NCBI GenBank assembly: GCA_963752045.1
Contig: CAVVWN010000007.1
Location: 62,001 to 126,000, forward strand
Direction of reading: 5' to 3'
DNA length: 64,000 nt
Origin: DATKDF01 sp963752045
Lineage (GTDB): Bacteria; Acidobacteriota; Vicinamibacteria; Vicinamibacterales; SCN-69-37
The notes below the pieces were generated by a model. It made no database searches. It was not told the origin of the DNA and was given only the letters and a program-made list of their open reading frames with translations. Below are positions 43,205 to 51,836 of the stretch, one piece after another (position 1 is the first letter of the stretch; every line of letters begins with the position of its first letter). The position numbers were made by a program, and so were the translations under genes.

Positions 43205-44659
43205 TCAGCCCGCGACCGGCGCCTCGTCGGGCACGGTCGGCAGTCCGGCCGCGTACCAGTCGTTGATGCCGCCGGCCAGGTTGACCACGCGATCGAGGCC
43301 GCGCGCGCGGAGAATGCTCGCGCCAATCATCGATCGCGCGCCCGAAGCGCACTGGAGCACGATGGGCTTGTCGCGCGGAATCTCGTCGAGGCGATCGCCG
43401 AGGTAGCCGAGGGCGATGTGCCGCGCCTCGGCGATGTGGCCGAGGTTCCACTCGTTCCGGTTCCGCACGTCGATGAGCGTCACCGCGCCGTGTGCGAGCG
43501 ACTCACGGAGATCCCCGACCGCAATCTGCGGCACGGTGCCGAGCGGCCGTCCGGCCTCGGCCCAGGCCGAGACGACGCCGGCGTCGAACCACCCGCCGAT
43601 GCGGTCGAGGCCGATCATCGCGAGGTCGCGTACGGCCGCCTCGACGGTGGGCCCGGCGTGCTCGTCGACGAGCAGGTAGAACTCGCGGGAGTAGGGAATC
43701 AGCCAGCCGGCCCAGGTCGTGAAGCTGCCGTTCTGCGGAATGCTGATCGTGCCGGGCACGTGCCCGACGGCAAACGACGCCGCGGGCCTCGTGTCCACGA
43801 TGACGGCGCCGGCCGCCACGTGCGCGGCAAACGCGCCGGCCCCGAGCCGCTCGGGCGCCTTGAAGCCGCCGAGGACGCGCGGGCCCTCCTTGTTGAGCCG
43901 CTTCATCTCGGCGAAGTACTTCGGCGGCTCGGGCTGGCCGGCAAGCACGGCCTCGACGAACGCCTGCTCGCTCGTGATCTGAAACGCCCAGTTGAACCGC
44001 CGCTCGTACCCCAGAGTGGAATGGGGGATCGCGCTGATGCCCTTGCCGCAGGCCGACCCGGCGCCATGGCCAGGCCACAGCTGCAGCCAGTCCGGGCGCG
44101 ACGAGAACTTCTTCAGGCTCTGATAGAGAGCGCGCGCGCCCACCTCCATCGTGCCCTTGATGTTGGCGGCCCGCTCGAGCAGGTCCGGCCGGCCCACGTC
44201 GCCGACAAAGATGAAGTCGCCCGTCGCGGCGGCAATCGGTTCGTCGGCCGCCGCGCCATCGGTGACGAGGAACGTGATGTGCTCCGGCGTATGGCCCGGC
44301 GTGTGCACGACGTCGATGCGCACGTTGCCCACGGTGATGCGATCCCCGTCCTTGACGAGCGTCACGTTGCCGTCGGCTACGAAGCCGTACTTCCAGCTCT
44401 CGTCGCCCTCGTCCGAAAGATACAGGGTCGCGCCAGCCCGCTTCGCCAGCTCGCGGCTGCCCGACAGATAATCGGCGTGGATATGCGTCTCGGTGACGTG
44501 CCTGATCACCAGGCCAGCCGCCTCCGCCTCGGCCACGTACTGCTCGGCATCCCGGTTCGGGTCGATGACGATGGCTTCCCTGGCGCCCTGGCAACCGATG
44601 AGGTAGCTTGCCTGAGCGAGTTTGGGCTCGAAGAATCGCTTGACATACATGACCATCAT
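43205..44659 (-). CDS. persulfide dioxygenase-rhodanese fusion protein
   Basis: 484 residues. The N-terminal 250 residues are a metallo-beta-lactamase fold of the ETHE1/persulfide dioxygenase type with ETHIHADYLSG, a second histidine in HTPGHTPEH, an aspartate in TGDFIFVGDVGR and WPGHGAGSACG. Note ADY where many have ADH. Two rhodanese domains follow: one without a catalytic cysteine (VIVDTRPAASFAVGHVPGT), one with it (LIDVRNRNEWNLGH; QCASGARS). The enzyme oxidises glutathione or protein persulfide and passes sulfur between the domains. It lies upstream of the ferredoxin/radical SAM pair, within heptamer repeat borders. Confidence 0.88.
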   Translation of the reverse strand: MMVMYVKRFFEPKLAQASYLIGCQGAREAIVIDPNRDAEQYVAEAEAAGLVIRHVTETHIHADYLSGSRELAKRAGATLYLSDEGDESWKYGFVADGNVTLVKDGDRITVGNVRIDVVHTPGHTPEHITFLVTDGAAADEPIAAATGDFIFVGDVGRPDLLERAANIKGTMEVGARALYQSLKKFSSRPDWLQLWPGHGAGSACGKGISAIPHSTLGYERRFNWAFQITSEQAFVEAVLAGQPEPPKYFAEMKRLNKEGPRVLGGFKAPERLGAGAFAAHVAAGAVIVDTRPAASFAVGHVPGTISIPQNGSFTTWAGWLIPYSREFYLLVDEHAGPTVEAAVRDLAMIGLDRIGGWFDAGVVSAWAEAGRPLGTVPQIAVGDLRESLAHGAVTLIDVRNRNEWNLGHIAEARHIALGYLGDRLDEIPRDKPIVLQCASGARSMIGASILRARGLDRVVNLAGGINDWYAAGLPTVPDEAPVAG

Positions 44660-44674
44660 TCTATCGCCCCCAAC

Positions 44675-44807
44675 GAATCTGGAATCTGGAATCTGGGATC
44701 TGGAATCTGGGATCTATGGCGGTTTGCAGGCACGCGCCAACCGAGAAGGCGGGGGAGGTTTGCAAACCGCTATAGATTCCAGATCCCAGATTCCAGATCC
44801 CAGATTC
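44675..44807. repeat. inverted pair of heptamer arrays flanking a short loop
   Basis: Left arm (44675-44728): six GGRATCT-type heptamers then ATGGCGGTTTGCA. Right arm (44761-44807) is its reverse complement with two base changes: TGCAAACCGCTAT followed by heptamers. A spacer of about 30 bases, CACGCGCCAACCGAGAAGGC and more, lies between. The whole can fold into one hairpin. It lies between the divergent starts of the persulfide dioxygenase fusion (44659) and truA (44822), so it may affect both promoters. Confidence 0.85.
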
Positions 44808-44821
44808 ACGAGCCCTTGACG

Positions 44822-45604
44822 ATGCCCCGATACAAGCTGACGCTCGAATACGCCGGCACGCGCTACCGCGGCTGGCAGATCCAGAAGAACGCGAGAACGG
44901 TGCAGGGCGAACTGAACCGCGCCATCGGCGAGGCGCTGGGCAAAGCCCCGTTCGAGACGTACGGCTCGGGGCGCACCGATGCGGGCGTCCACGCGCTCGC
45001 CCAGGTCGCTCACCTCGACACGGCCGTCTCGCTGCCGCCCCGCACGCTCGTGGACCGCGTGAACGACGCGTTGCCGGCCGACATCAACATCCTCGGCGCC
45101 GAGCGGATGCCGCCACGGTTCCACGCGCGGCACTCCGCCGCCGGGCGCAGTTACCTGTATCAGATCGCGCGCCGCCGCACGGCGTTCGCCAAGCCCTTCG
45201 TCTGGTGGGTGCGCGACGATCTCGATATCGCCCGCATGCGCGAGGCCGCCGCCGCGCTTGTCGGCCTCTCGGACTTCCGCGCCTTCACCGATGACGACCC
45301 GGACGAGAAGTCGACGAAGGTCCTGATCGAGACCCTCACGATCACCGAGGACGGCGCGCTCGTGCTCGTGCGCGTGGTCGGGTCGCACTTCCTCTGGAAG
45401 ATGGTGCGCCGCATCGTCGGAGTCCTCGTCGAAGTCGGCCGCGGCGGTCTCGCGCCACGGGCGGTTCCGGCTCTCCTCGCGTCCGACTCTGACCTGCCGG
45501 CACGCCTCACGGCCCCTGCCGCAGGGCTCTTTCTCGAGTCGGTGTTCTACGAACCACGCACGACGGCCCCGCCGCCTCGGGCGGCATTCGTCAGAGTCGA
45601 CTGA
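44822..45604 (+). CDS. truA: tRNA pseudouridine(38-40) synthase TruA
   Basis: 260 residues. All the marks of TruA are present: the start RYKLTLEYAGTRYRGWQIQ, the catalytic aspartate D53 in GSGRTDAGVHALAQVAH, the RSYLYQI segment and the closing GSHFLWKMVRRIVGVLVEVGRG. It converts uridines 38-40 of the tRNA anticodon stem to pseudouridine. The start ATG 44822 matches the family N-terminus; a much longer open frame upstream is an antisense shadow of the persulfide dioxygenase gene. Confidence 0.95.
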   Translation: MPRYKLTLEYAGTRYRGWQIQKNARTVQGELNRAIGEALGKAPFETYGSGRTDAGVHALAQVAHLDTAVSLPPRTLVDRVNDALPADINILGAERMPPRFHARHSAAGRSYLYQIARRRTAFAKPFVWWVRDDLDIARMREAAAALVGLSDFRAFTDDDPDEKSTKVLIETLTITEDGALVLVRVVGSHFLWKMVRRIVGVLVEVGRGGLAPRAVPALLASDSDLPARLTAPAAGLFLESVFYEPRTTAPPPRAAFVRVD

Positions 45605-45787
45605 CACCTCTCACGGTGCCCAACGCTCCTCCTCCGGTCCGGAACCGGCCGGGGAGCACAAACGTGTGAGGTGGCTTTCGACATTCGGAAGCCGTCGGCA
45701 CACCGGCGCCGCGAACGCCAGGGAAACGCTCGGATTCAGGCCCGGTCGGCCAGGCACGGAGCTTGCGTTTCATGGGCCCGGACAGAC

Positions 45788-46021
45788 ATGTTTCCCGCCA
45801 TCGCCGCCGCCGCACGATCCCGCATCTGCCACTGGGGCTACATCGACCGGCCCGGACCCGGCCGCCGGACGACGCGAATCCGCGTGTGGATCTGCGAGCA
45901 TCCCTATCGCACGATTCGTCGTGACGGCCCCGATCCGGATTGCGAAGGGTGCCGGGATGTCGTGCGGCTCACGTCTCACAGCATCCGGCCTTCGGCTGCC
46001 GGCCCGCGGCCACCGGCCTAG
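45788..46021 (+). CDS. short cysteine-containing open frame, unknown
   Basis: 77 residues from ATG 45788. The middle part, ICHWGYIDRPGPGRRTTRIRVWICEHPYRTIRRDGPDPDCEGC, has four cysteines and two histidines in a metal-site-like spacing, unlike the surrounding non-coding bases; the last 15 residues are repeat-like (RPSAAGPRPPA). It may be a small zinc-binding protein or a truncated gene. The other bases between truA (45604) and this frame show nothing supported. Confidence 0.35.
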   Translation: MFPAIAAAARSRICHWGYIDRPGPGRRTTRIRVWICEHPYRTIRRDGPDPDCEGCRDVVRLTSHSIRPSAAGPRPPA

Positions 46022-46052
46022 TCCCGGCCTCGGCCGGCGCCTGGTCTGACGC

Positions 46053-46101
46053 AGGGGCGGGCTTCAGCCCGCCCATCGGGCCGGCTGAAGCCGGCCCCTC
46101 C
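46053..46101. repeat. paired GC-rich hairpin repeats (BIME-like), second pair
   Basis: Two hairpins, GGGCGGGCTTCAGCCCGCCC (46055-46074) and GGGCCGGCTGAAGCCGGCCC (46078-46097), separated by three bases. Same as the pair at 39476-39526 but with stem types in the opposite order, as if the pair had been inverted. Confidence 0.85.
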
Positions 46102-46130
46102 GTACGCCAAAGCAACTGCCGGCAGGGCCA

Positions 46131-46164
46131 AGAAAAAAACGGGGCCGGCTGCGCAGCCGGCCCC
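46131..46164 (-). terminator. intrinsic terminator of the DmsE-MtrB operon
   Basis: On the minus strand, 35 bases after the MtrB-like stop, a perfect 24-base palindrome (centre GGCTGCGCAGCC) at 46141-46164 is followed by GTTTTTTTCT. A GC-rich stem and a run of seven T make a classic rho-independent terminator. Confidence 0.9.
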
Positions 46165-46198
46165 GTCGCTTGCACCGAAAGCCCCGACCGACGAACCG

Positions 46199-48373
46199 TC
46201 AGAACCTGAAGATGATTCGCCCCCAGTAGGTGCTGGCCGTGTAGGGCTTGTACAGGTAGCCCAGGAGTAGCACGTTCCCGCGGACCAGGTTCTCGTTCGA
46301 CTCGGCGTCGAGCGTGAAGTCCTCGACCTCGTAGTCCTCGAACCAGTAGCTGAAGCCAATCGAGACGCGGTCGTTGACGGCGTAGATGAAGTCGCTCGTC
46401 AGCCGGTTGAACTGGCTATGGACCGGCGGCAGCCGGTCGGGCGGCGGCAGCGTCGGCGGATACACCACGTCTTCGGGCGGCGTGCGCGGCACCTCGTCGC
46501 TCAGGAGGTAGACGTAGGTCGAGTCGGCCTTGTTGAAGTCGTAGGCCAGCACGATGTCGAACACGTCGCCGATGTCCCGGGCTGCGAAGTTGATGATGAA
46601 GGAATGGACCTTGTCTTCCGCGTCGGTGCCCCAGTTGCGCGACGGGTCGTCGAACTGCGGTCCCGGTACCGGCGGATTCGCCTGCCGCGACAGCGAGTTC
46701 GCCTTGTAGTTCTCGTAGGAATAGGACATCCCGTAGGAGAGCATTTCGTTTGGCATCGAGTCGAAGCCCGCCGAGTAGATGCCGTGGGTATTGTCGCGCA
46801 GCCCGAAGCCGGATGTGACGTAGTCGTCCTTGCCAGCCGCGACCGAGGCGTTGACGATGAAGTTGTCGGTCATGTTCAGATTGGCGAGCACCGTGACCCG
46901 GTTGCGGTCCCGCTCGGCCAGGTCGTAGTGGCGCATGAGCGGCTGCTCCTCGAAGTGCGTGAGGAGGAAGTTCCCCGCCTCCTCATCGGTCGTGTCGGTC
47001 CGCTTCTGGGAGTACTCCCACTTGGTGCGCACCGAGAACGTGGCCATCGACACCGTGTCGAACCAGGCGCGGATGCCGTTCTCGGCCGTGCTCTCGAACA
47101 GCCTGAACGTGCGGTCTTCGAGGATCGCGAAGTAGCCGACGCCGATGCTTGCGCGCCGCGCCGGGTCGAGGAGCAGGTCGGCGTTGAACGTGTGGCGCTT
47201 GACCGACTGCGGCTCGTTTTCGAGGCCCTCCGCGCTCACTGTGTAGTCGTACGCCACGCGGTCGTGGACGTCGAAGAGCGGCGTCTGGTTGGCGTAATCG
47301 TAGAAGCGGTAGCGCACGTCGATGCCGATCCCGCGTCTGGGCCTGGCCGTGAACGTGAGGTTGGCCGCGTTGGTGCGCGCCTCGCCCTCGACGAACCCGC
47401 GCTCGAGCGGCTGGGTGAGGAGCGCGCTGTTGATCGTCTGCGGCATGATGTAGTTGCCGCCATCGCTGAGCGAGCCGGTCGCGAAGTAGGCGGTGAACCG
47501 GGATCGTCCCGGCATCTTCGCCGTCAGCATGCCGTTGACCGTGAGGTAGGTGCTGCTCGGCGCCATCGACTGGCGTCCGGCCGCGCTCGCGCCGGACCGG
47601 TCCGCCGTGACGAACGGGTTGTCCCACGAGAACTGCGTCACGTCGTTGTTGAAGAGCGACCCGGCTGCCCCGACGCGGACGAGGTAGTTGCCGCTCGCGT
47701 ACTCGGCGTTACCTTCGATGTCGGTCGTCTTGTGCCGGATCGAGCCGGGCATCTCGACGAGCGTGCTGTGCCCGAAGGACCCGCCGAGCGGAATGTCGCC
47801 CTTGCGGTTCGTGTAGCGCAGCAGGGCGTTCACCGTCCAGGCCGGCGAGGCGATCCACTGCATGCCGCCCTCGGTGATGTAGCGGGTCGTCTGCAGCTCG
47901 AACGTCCGGGCGTTGCCGGCGAAGATCGCCTCGCGTGTCGCCTGATTGCCCGCTGCGTACGCCGCCCGGACGGCCGGGTCCATGCTGAGGCCCGCCGGGA
48001 AGTCGGAGTCGAGGAACATCGTCTGCGTGGTGCGGCTCATCGTGAGGGGTATCTGGTCGTACATCCCCCACACCTTGAACTTGCCGTGCCGGATCGCGTC
48101 GATCCGGTACCGCATGTCCTCGCGGCCGACGTGGTCGCCGCTGAAGTTGACCCACCAGTTGTCCGTGTTGTTGTAGAGCCTCAGGACGTCCATGAACAGG
48201 CCGTCGCCAAGGTCGCGGTAACGCTCGTACCTCGCGGGATCGCCCGTGAGGTCGGTGCCGCGCACGCCGAAGTCGATCGTGCCGCCGACACCCTGGATGT
48301 CACCAATCTGCGCGCTGGCCGAGGCGGGCACCAGCGCGAGTGCTACGACGAGTAGAACTCTGAGTATGCGCAT
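46199..48373 (-). CDS. MtrB/PioB family decaheme-associated outer-membrane protein
   Basis: 724 residues from ATG 48373, with GGGGAGGA five bases upstream. A signal peptide ends ASASAQ. The rest is a large barrel of many strands (for example GGTIDFGVRGTDLTGD, YRFYDYANQTPLFDVHD, SYGMSYSYENYKANSLS) ending in phenylalanine (YWGRIIFRF). The DLGDGLFMDVLRLYN opening region and large size fit MtrB/PioB, a porin that sheathes a decaheme cytochrome so that electrons cross the outer membrane. It follows the decaheme gene by 11 bases, so the two are one transcript, ending at the terminator at 46131-46164. Confidence 0.88.
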   Translation of the reverse strand: MRILRVLLVVALALVPASASAQIGDIQGVGGTIDFGVRGTDLTGDPARYERYRDLGDGLFMDVLRLYNNTDNWWVNFSGDHVGREDMRYRIDAIRHGKFKVWGMYDQIPLTMSRTTQTMFLDSDFPAGLSMDPAVRAAYAAGNQATREAIFAGNARTFELQTTRYITEGGMQWIASPAWTVNALLRYTNRKGDIPLGGSFGHSTLVEMPGSIRHKTTDIEGNAEYASGNYLVRVGAAGSLFNNDVTQFSWDNPFVTADRSGASAAGRQSMAPSSTYLTVNGMLTAKMPGRSRFTAYFATGSLSDGGNYIMPQTINSALLTQPLERGFVEGEARTNAANLTFTARPRRGIGIDVRYRFYDYANQTPLFDVHDRVAYDYTVSAEGLENEPQSVKRHTFNADLLLDPARRASIGVGYFAILEDRTFRLFESTAENGIRAWFDTVSMATFSVRTKWEYSQKRTDTTDEEAGNFLLTHFEEQPLMRHYDLAERDRNRVTVLANLNMTDNFIVNASVAAGKDDYVTSGFGLRDNTHGIYSAGFDSMPNEMLSYGMSYSYENYKANSLSRQANPPVPGPQFDDPSRNWGTDAEDKVHSFIINFAARDIGDVFDIVLAYDFNKADSTYVYLLSDEVPRTPPEDVVYPPTLPPPDRLPPVHSQFNRLTSDFIYAVNDRVSIGFSYWFEDYEVEDFTLDAESNENLVRGNVLLLGYLYKPYTASTYWGRIIFRF

Positions 48374-48384
48374 GATGTCCTCCC

Positions 48385-49359
48385 CTACCGCGTGAACCGT
48401 GCACCACCGGGGTGGTTCGACCCGTGGATCGTCGAGTGGCACGTGACGCACGACCTCCCGTAGACGCGGGCGCTCGTGCCCGAGATGGCCACATCGTCGT
48501 AGATGGTGCTGGGATGCCGCGTGTGGATGTGGCACCGCTGGCAGAGGATCGGTGGCTTGCTGACCAGCATGCGGTCGTTCGACGATCCGTGCGGGTCATG
48601 ACAGGTCACACACCCGTCGCGTCCGGGGGGGTGCTCCCACAGGAAGGGTCCACGTTTGTCGGCATGGCAGTACGTGCACAGCTCCTGGATCGAGTCGCCC
48701 TTGCGGAGGAGCCGGACGTTGGTGGCGCCATGCACGTTGTGGCAGGAAGTGCACTCCATCTTCCCTTCGCGAACGGGCATGTGACCTGAACGATTGAGCT
48801 TGGCTATCTTGTCGCGGTGGCAGCTGGCGCAGAGCTCGCGCTGCGTCTCCTTGATGAGTTGCTTGGTTTCGGACTTGAAACTGTGGATGCTGTGGCAGGT
48901 GATGCACGAGAGGTCGCGGGACTCGTGCTGGCTGCCCTCCCACAGGGCGTGGTCACCACGATTGTGGCAGGTGACGCAGGCCGCGTTGGCATCGGCCGTA
49001 TCGGCCGTCTTGAAGTTGAGCGGCTTGACGTTCACCGGGTCCTCGACGTGCAGGCTTCCCGGCCCATGGCAGCTTTCACAGCCCTGGCCGGCGGCCGGTG
49101 TGCGCGCGTCGGCAGAAAGGCCGTGCTTGGCCATGCCTTCACGCTTGTCGTCATGGCACGTGATGCAGGTGTCCTGGCCGACGTACGCCCCCTGCGCTTG
49201 GGAAGGATTCTGCACTGGTGCGGATTCTTCCGCGGGCGGCGGACCGAACTCCGGGGCCGCTGCCGGTGTGGCACGGACGACTGTCAGCGCCGCCACCCAC
49301 ACCACGAATCCACAGGCCAGCCAGCCTTTCGGGCCCATTCTGCCTATGTGGTACCTCAT
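48385..49359 (-). CDS. DmsE family decaheme c-type cytochrome
   Basis: 324 residues from ATG 49359, with GGGAGG six bases upstream. After an N-terminal signal helix there are exactly ten CxxCH heme sites: CITCH, CESCH, CVTCH, CITCH, CASCH, CTSCH, CTYCH, CVTCH, CQRCH and CVTCH. The layout is that of DmsE/MtrA, the periplasmic decaheme that plugs an MtrB-type porin and moves electrons through the outer membrane. The gene begins the operon with the MtrB-like porin. A sigma-54 promoter lies 62 bases upstream. Confidence 0.93.
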   Translation of the reverse strand: MRYHIGRMGPKGWLACGFVVWVAALTVVRATPAAAPEFGPPPAEESAPVQNPSQAQGAYVGQDTCITCHDDKREGMAKHGLSADARTPAAGQGCESCHGPGSLHVEDPVNVKPLNFKTADTADANAACVTCHNRGDHALWEGSQHESRDLSCITCHSIHSFKSETKQLIKETQRELCASCHRDKIAKLNRSGHMPVREGKMECTSCHNVHGATNVRLLRKGDSIQELCTYCHADKRGPFLWEHPPGRDGCVTCHDPHGSSNDRMLVSKPPILCQRCHIHTRHPSTIYDDVAISGTSARVYGRSCVTCHSTIHGSNHPGGARFTR

Positions 49360-49420
49360 CGCCTGCCTCCCGACGGCCCGGAGGAGCTGACGTGCTCACC
49401 GGCCGAGCCACCCTCAGTCA

Positions 49421-49436
49421 AGCAAGGACCGTGCCC
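49421..49436 (-). promoter_or_regulatory. sigma-54 (-24/-12) promoter of the DmsE-MtrB operon
   Basis: On the minus strand: GGGCACGGTCCTTGCT. The sigma-54 consensus is TGGCACG, four bases, TTGC(A/T); only the first base differs. The GG and GC pairs are ten bases apart as required. Transcription should begin near 49411, giving a leader of about 52 bases before the decaheme start. An NtrC-type activator gene ends 120 bases upstream. The rest of the 197-base gap (49360-49556) shows no gene. Confidence 0.75.
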
Positions 49437-49556
49437 CGGGCTGGCGGTGGCCTGGCATGTCGATTGCTGTTGGTTGCAGACCCGAGTCAAGACACGGGAG
49501 CGCCGGCAGGCGGCAAGTCACCCTTCGCGGGCCGGCACTCACCCGCCGGCCTCCAG

Positions 49557-50924
49557 TCAGTGCTTGAGACCGAATTTCTCGATGCGGTAGCGGATCTGGT
49601 CGCGGTGCAGGCCGAGCAGGGCCGCCGCGCGCGTGCGGTTGCCGCCGGCACGTTCGAGCGCCTGCACGACGAGCGACCGCTCGACGTCGTCGAGCACGAC
49701 GCCGCCGATGGGCAGGGCGAACGGACCGTGAGACCCGGCCGTCGACGCCTGCGCCGGCGCGAGGCTGTCGAAGTCCGACGGCTGCAGGGCGTCGCCGTCG
49801 GAGAGCAGCACGGCCCGCTCGATCATGTTGCGAAGCTCGCGCACGTTGCCCGGCCACGAGTACGACATGAGCACGTCGATCGCCTCGGGTGCGAGCCCGC
49901 GGACCGGCCGCTTGAACTCCCGACCGAAGTCCTCGACGAAGTGCTGGGCGAGCAGGGGAATGTCTTCCGCCCGGTCCCGCAGGGGCGGCAGCTCCATGCG
50001 CAGCACGTTGAGGCGGTAGTAGAGGTCGTCGCGGAACTTCCCCTCCCGCACGAGATCCTCGAGGTTGCGGTTGGTCGCGGCGATGACGCGCACGTCGACA
50101 TGGATGTCGCCGGACCCGCCGACGCGCCTGAACGACTTCTCTTCGAGCACGCGCAGGAGCTTGGCCTGCAAGGCCGGCACCATCTCGCCGATTTCGTCGA
50201 GAAATACCGTGCCTTCATCGGCCTGTTCGAGCAGTCCCCTCTTCTGATTGCGCGCGTCGGTGAACGCGCCGCGCTCGTGCCCGAACAGCTCAGACTCGAG
50301 CAGCGTCTCGGGCAGGGCCGAGCAGGTGATGTTGAGAAACGGCCGCGCGGCGCGCGAGCTGGCGTAGTGGATGACCTTGGCGATGAGGTCCTTGCCTGTC
50401 CCGCTCTCGCCGGTGATCAGCACGGTCGAACCCGGGCTCTCGGCGACCTTGCGGGCCAGGGCCTTGATGGCCGCCATCACCCGCGACTCTCCGATGATCG
50501 AGGAGACGGTGTGCGGCCGCGACAGCGAATCGCGCAGGGTGCGCAGCTCCCGCCGCAGCCGCGTCGCGTCGAGCGCCCGCTCGACACGAATCGCCACGTC
50601 GTCGAGGTCGAAGGGCTTGGTGGCGTAGTCGAACGCGCCCGCCTTCATCGCATCGACGACCGTTTCCACGCTCTTGTGCGCCGTCAGCATGATCACGACG
50701 GTATCGGGATCGAGCGCGCGCAACCGCTTGAGCACCGACAGGCCGTTGTCGTCGGGCAGCTTGTAGTCGAGCAGCACCAGGTCGACGCCCGTCGCGGCTT
50801 TGTCGAGCGCCTCGGCCGCCGTGCCGGCTTCGAGAATCTCGCGGTCCTCGGCCCTCAGGCGCTCGGCGAGCGACCACCGAACCAGATTCTCGTCGTCGAC
50901 GATGAGGACGCGGCGGTGTGCCAC
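49557..50924 (-). CDS. NtrC-family sigma-54-dependent response regulator
   Basis: 455 residues. Receiver domain (residues 1-120) with phospho-acceptor D53 in LVLLDYKLP and the switch lysine in YATKPFD. The AAA+ domain (about 145-380) has Walker A GESGTGKD, the sigma-54 contact loop GAFTDA, and Walker B FLDEIG. A Fis-type helix-turn-helix ends the protein (GGNRTRAAALLGLHRDQIRYRIEKFG). It activates sigma-54 RNA polymerase once phosphorylated. The gene lies directly upstream of the DmsE-MtrB operon with its sigma-54 promoter, and divergent to the cytochrome bc operon. Confidence 0.95.
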   Translation of the reverse strand: MAHRRVLIVDDENLVRWSLAERLRAEDREILEAGTAAEALDKAATGVDLVLLDYKLPDDNGLSVLKRLRALDPDTVVIMLTAHKSVETVVDAMKAGAFDYATKPFDLDDVAIRVERALDATRLRRELRTLRDSLSRPHTVSSIIGESRVMAAIKALARKVAESPGSTVLITGESGTGKDLIAKVIHYASSRAARPFLNITCSALPETLLESELFGHERGAFTDARNQKRGLLEQADEGTVFLDEIGEMVPALQAKLLRVLEEKSFRRVGGSGDIHVDVRVIAATNRNLEDLVREGKFRDDLYYRLNVLRMELPPLRDRAEDIPLLAQHFVEDFGREFKRPVRGLAPEAIDVLMSYSWPGNVRELRNMIERAVLLSDGDALQPSDFDSLAPAQASTAGSHGPFALPIGGVVLDDVERSLVVQALERAGGNRTRAAALLGLHRDQIRYRIEKFGLKH

Positions 50925-51039
50925 GGCGCTAGTATATCCGCGCGGTGGAGTTACCGGACCAAGCTGGTCGGGGTTGAGGTTCGCACCGCTGCCGTCTTAT
51001 TCTTCTGCACGAGTCGTCTGCCCCAGATAGCGAGGAATC

Positions 51040-51363
51040 ATGAACATCATCAGAACCGCTCTGTCCCTGACCGTCATGCTCACCGTGGCCAGTGCCGGCA
51101 CGATCGGCGCCCAGACCGGAAACGCCGCCAACGGCGAGAAGCTCTACACCGCGCAGAAATGCAGCGTGTGCCACCAGATTGCCGGCAAGGGCGGGAAGAT
51201 GGGTCCCGAACTCTCGAAGGTCGCGGCGACGCGTGACGCCAAGTGGCTCGCAACGTACCTGGCCAACCCGAAGTCGGTGGACCCCAAGAACAAGATGCCC
51301 GTCGTCAAGCTCAAGGGCGCCGAGATGGACGACCTCATCGCGTACCTGCTGACGCTCAAGTAG
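51040..51363 (+). CDS. small monoheme c-type cytochrome
   Basis: 107 residues with a signal peptide ending near IGAQ, one heme site CSVCH (residue about 41) and the distal methionine in KNKMPVV. Class I cytochrome c fold. It leads the operon with Rieske protein (7 bases), cytochrome b and octaheme cytochrome. It probably carries electrons from the Rieske protein. The 115-base divergent region to the NtrC gene shows no clear sigma-54 site on this side. Confidence 0.9.
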   Translation: MNIIRTALSLTVMLTVASAGTIGAQTGNAANGEKLYTAQKCSVCHQIAGKGGKMGPELSKVAATRDAKWLATYLANPKSVDPKNKMPVVKLKGAEMDDLIAYLLTLK

Positions 51364-51370
51364 GGCTGCG

Positions 51371-51835
51371 ATGACGCCGACGCCTACCCCATCCCCGTCG
51401 GCGCCGAAGCCAGGGCGTCGCAACATATTGAACTGGCTGCTCGGCACCTGGTCTGCCGGGGTGCTGGGTTCGGTCGCCTTCCCGATCCTGAAATACCTGG
51501 TGCCTCCGGAGATCCCGGAGGCACCCAACCTCTCCGTGAAGGCGGGTGCGGCGTCCACGCTCACGCCCAACAGCGCGAGGATCGTCCCCTTCGGCAGCAA
51601 GCCGGCCATCGTCGTGCGCCTGGCGAGCGGCGAGCTCCGGGCGTTCGAAGCGACGTGCACGCACCTGTCGTGCACGGTGCAATACCGGGAGGATCTCGAG
51701 GAGATCTGGTGCGCCTGCCACAACGGCCATTACGACCTGCACGGCCGGAACGTCTCCGGACCGCCGCCGCGTCCGCTCGAGGCGTACGACGCCGACGAGC
51801 AGGGCGACGAGATCGTGATTTCCAAGAGGGCCTGA
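51371..51835 (+). CDS. Rieske [2Fe-2S] protein of a bc-type complex
   Basis: 154 residues with a membrane helix near the N-terminus (LLGTWSAGVLGSVAFPILKYL) and the cluster motifs CTHLSC and CACHNGHYD, which supply the two cysteine and two histidine ligands. It takes one electron from quinol at cytochrome b and hands it to a cytochrome c. The stop is one base before the cytochrome b start, so translation is coupled. Confidence 0.93.
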   Translation: MTPTPTPSPSAPKPGRRNILNWLLGTWSAGVLGSVAFPILKYLVPPEIPEAPNLSVKAGAASTLTPNSARIVPFGSKPAIVVRLASGELRAFEATCTHLSCTVQYREDLEEIWCACHNGHYDLHGRNVSGPPPRPLEAYDADEQGDEIVISKRA

Positions 51836-51836
51836 G

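Noticed and set aside
43193..44821. Long plus-strand frame leading into truA
   Set aside because: It is antisense to the persulfide dioxygenase gene; TruA similarity begins only at 44822.
46418..48355. 645-codon open frame on the plus strand
   Set aside because: Antisense to the MtrB-like gene, valine/arginine/glutamate-rich with no signal or motif; the minus-strand gene has a ribosome site, signal peptide, terminator and barrel end.
50925..51039. Sigma-54 promoter for the bc operon
   Set aside because: TGGTCGGGGTTGAG has the wrong bases at the GC pair and wrong spacing, so I do not claim a site.
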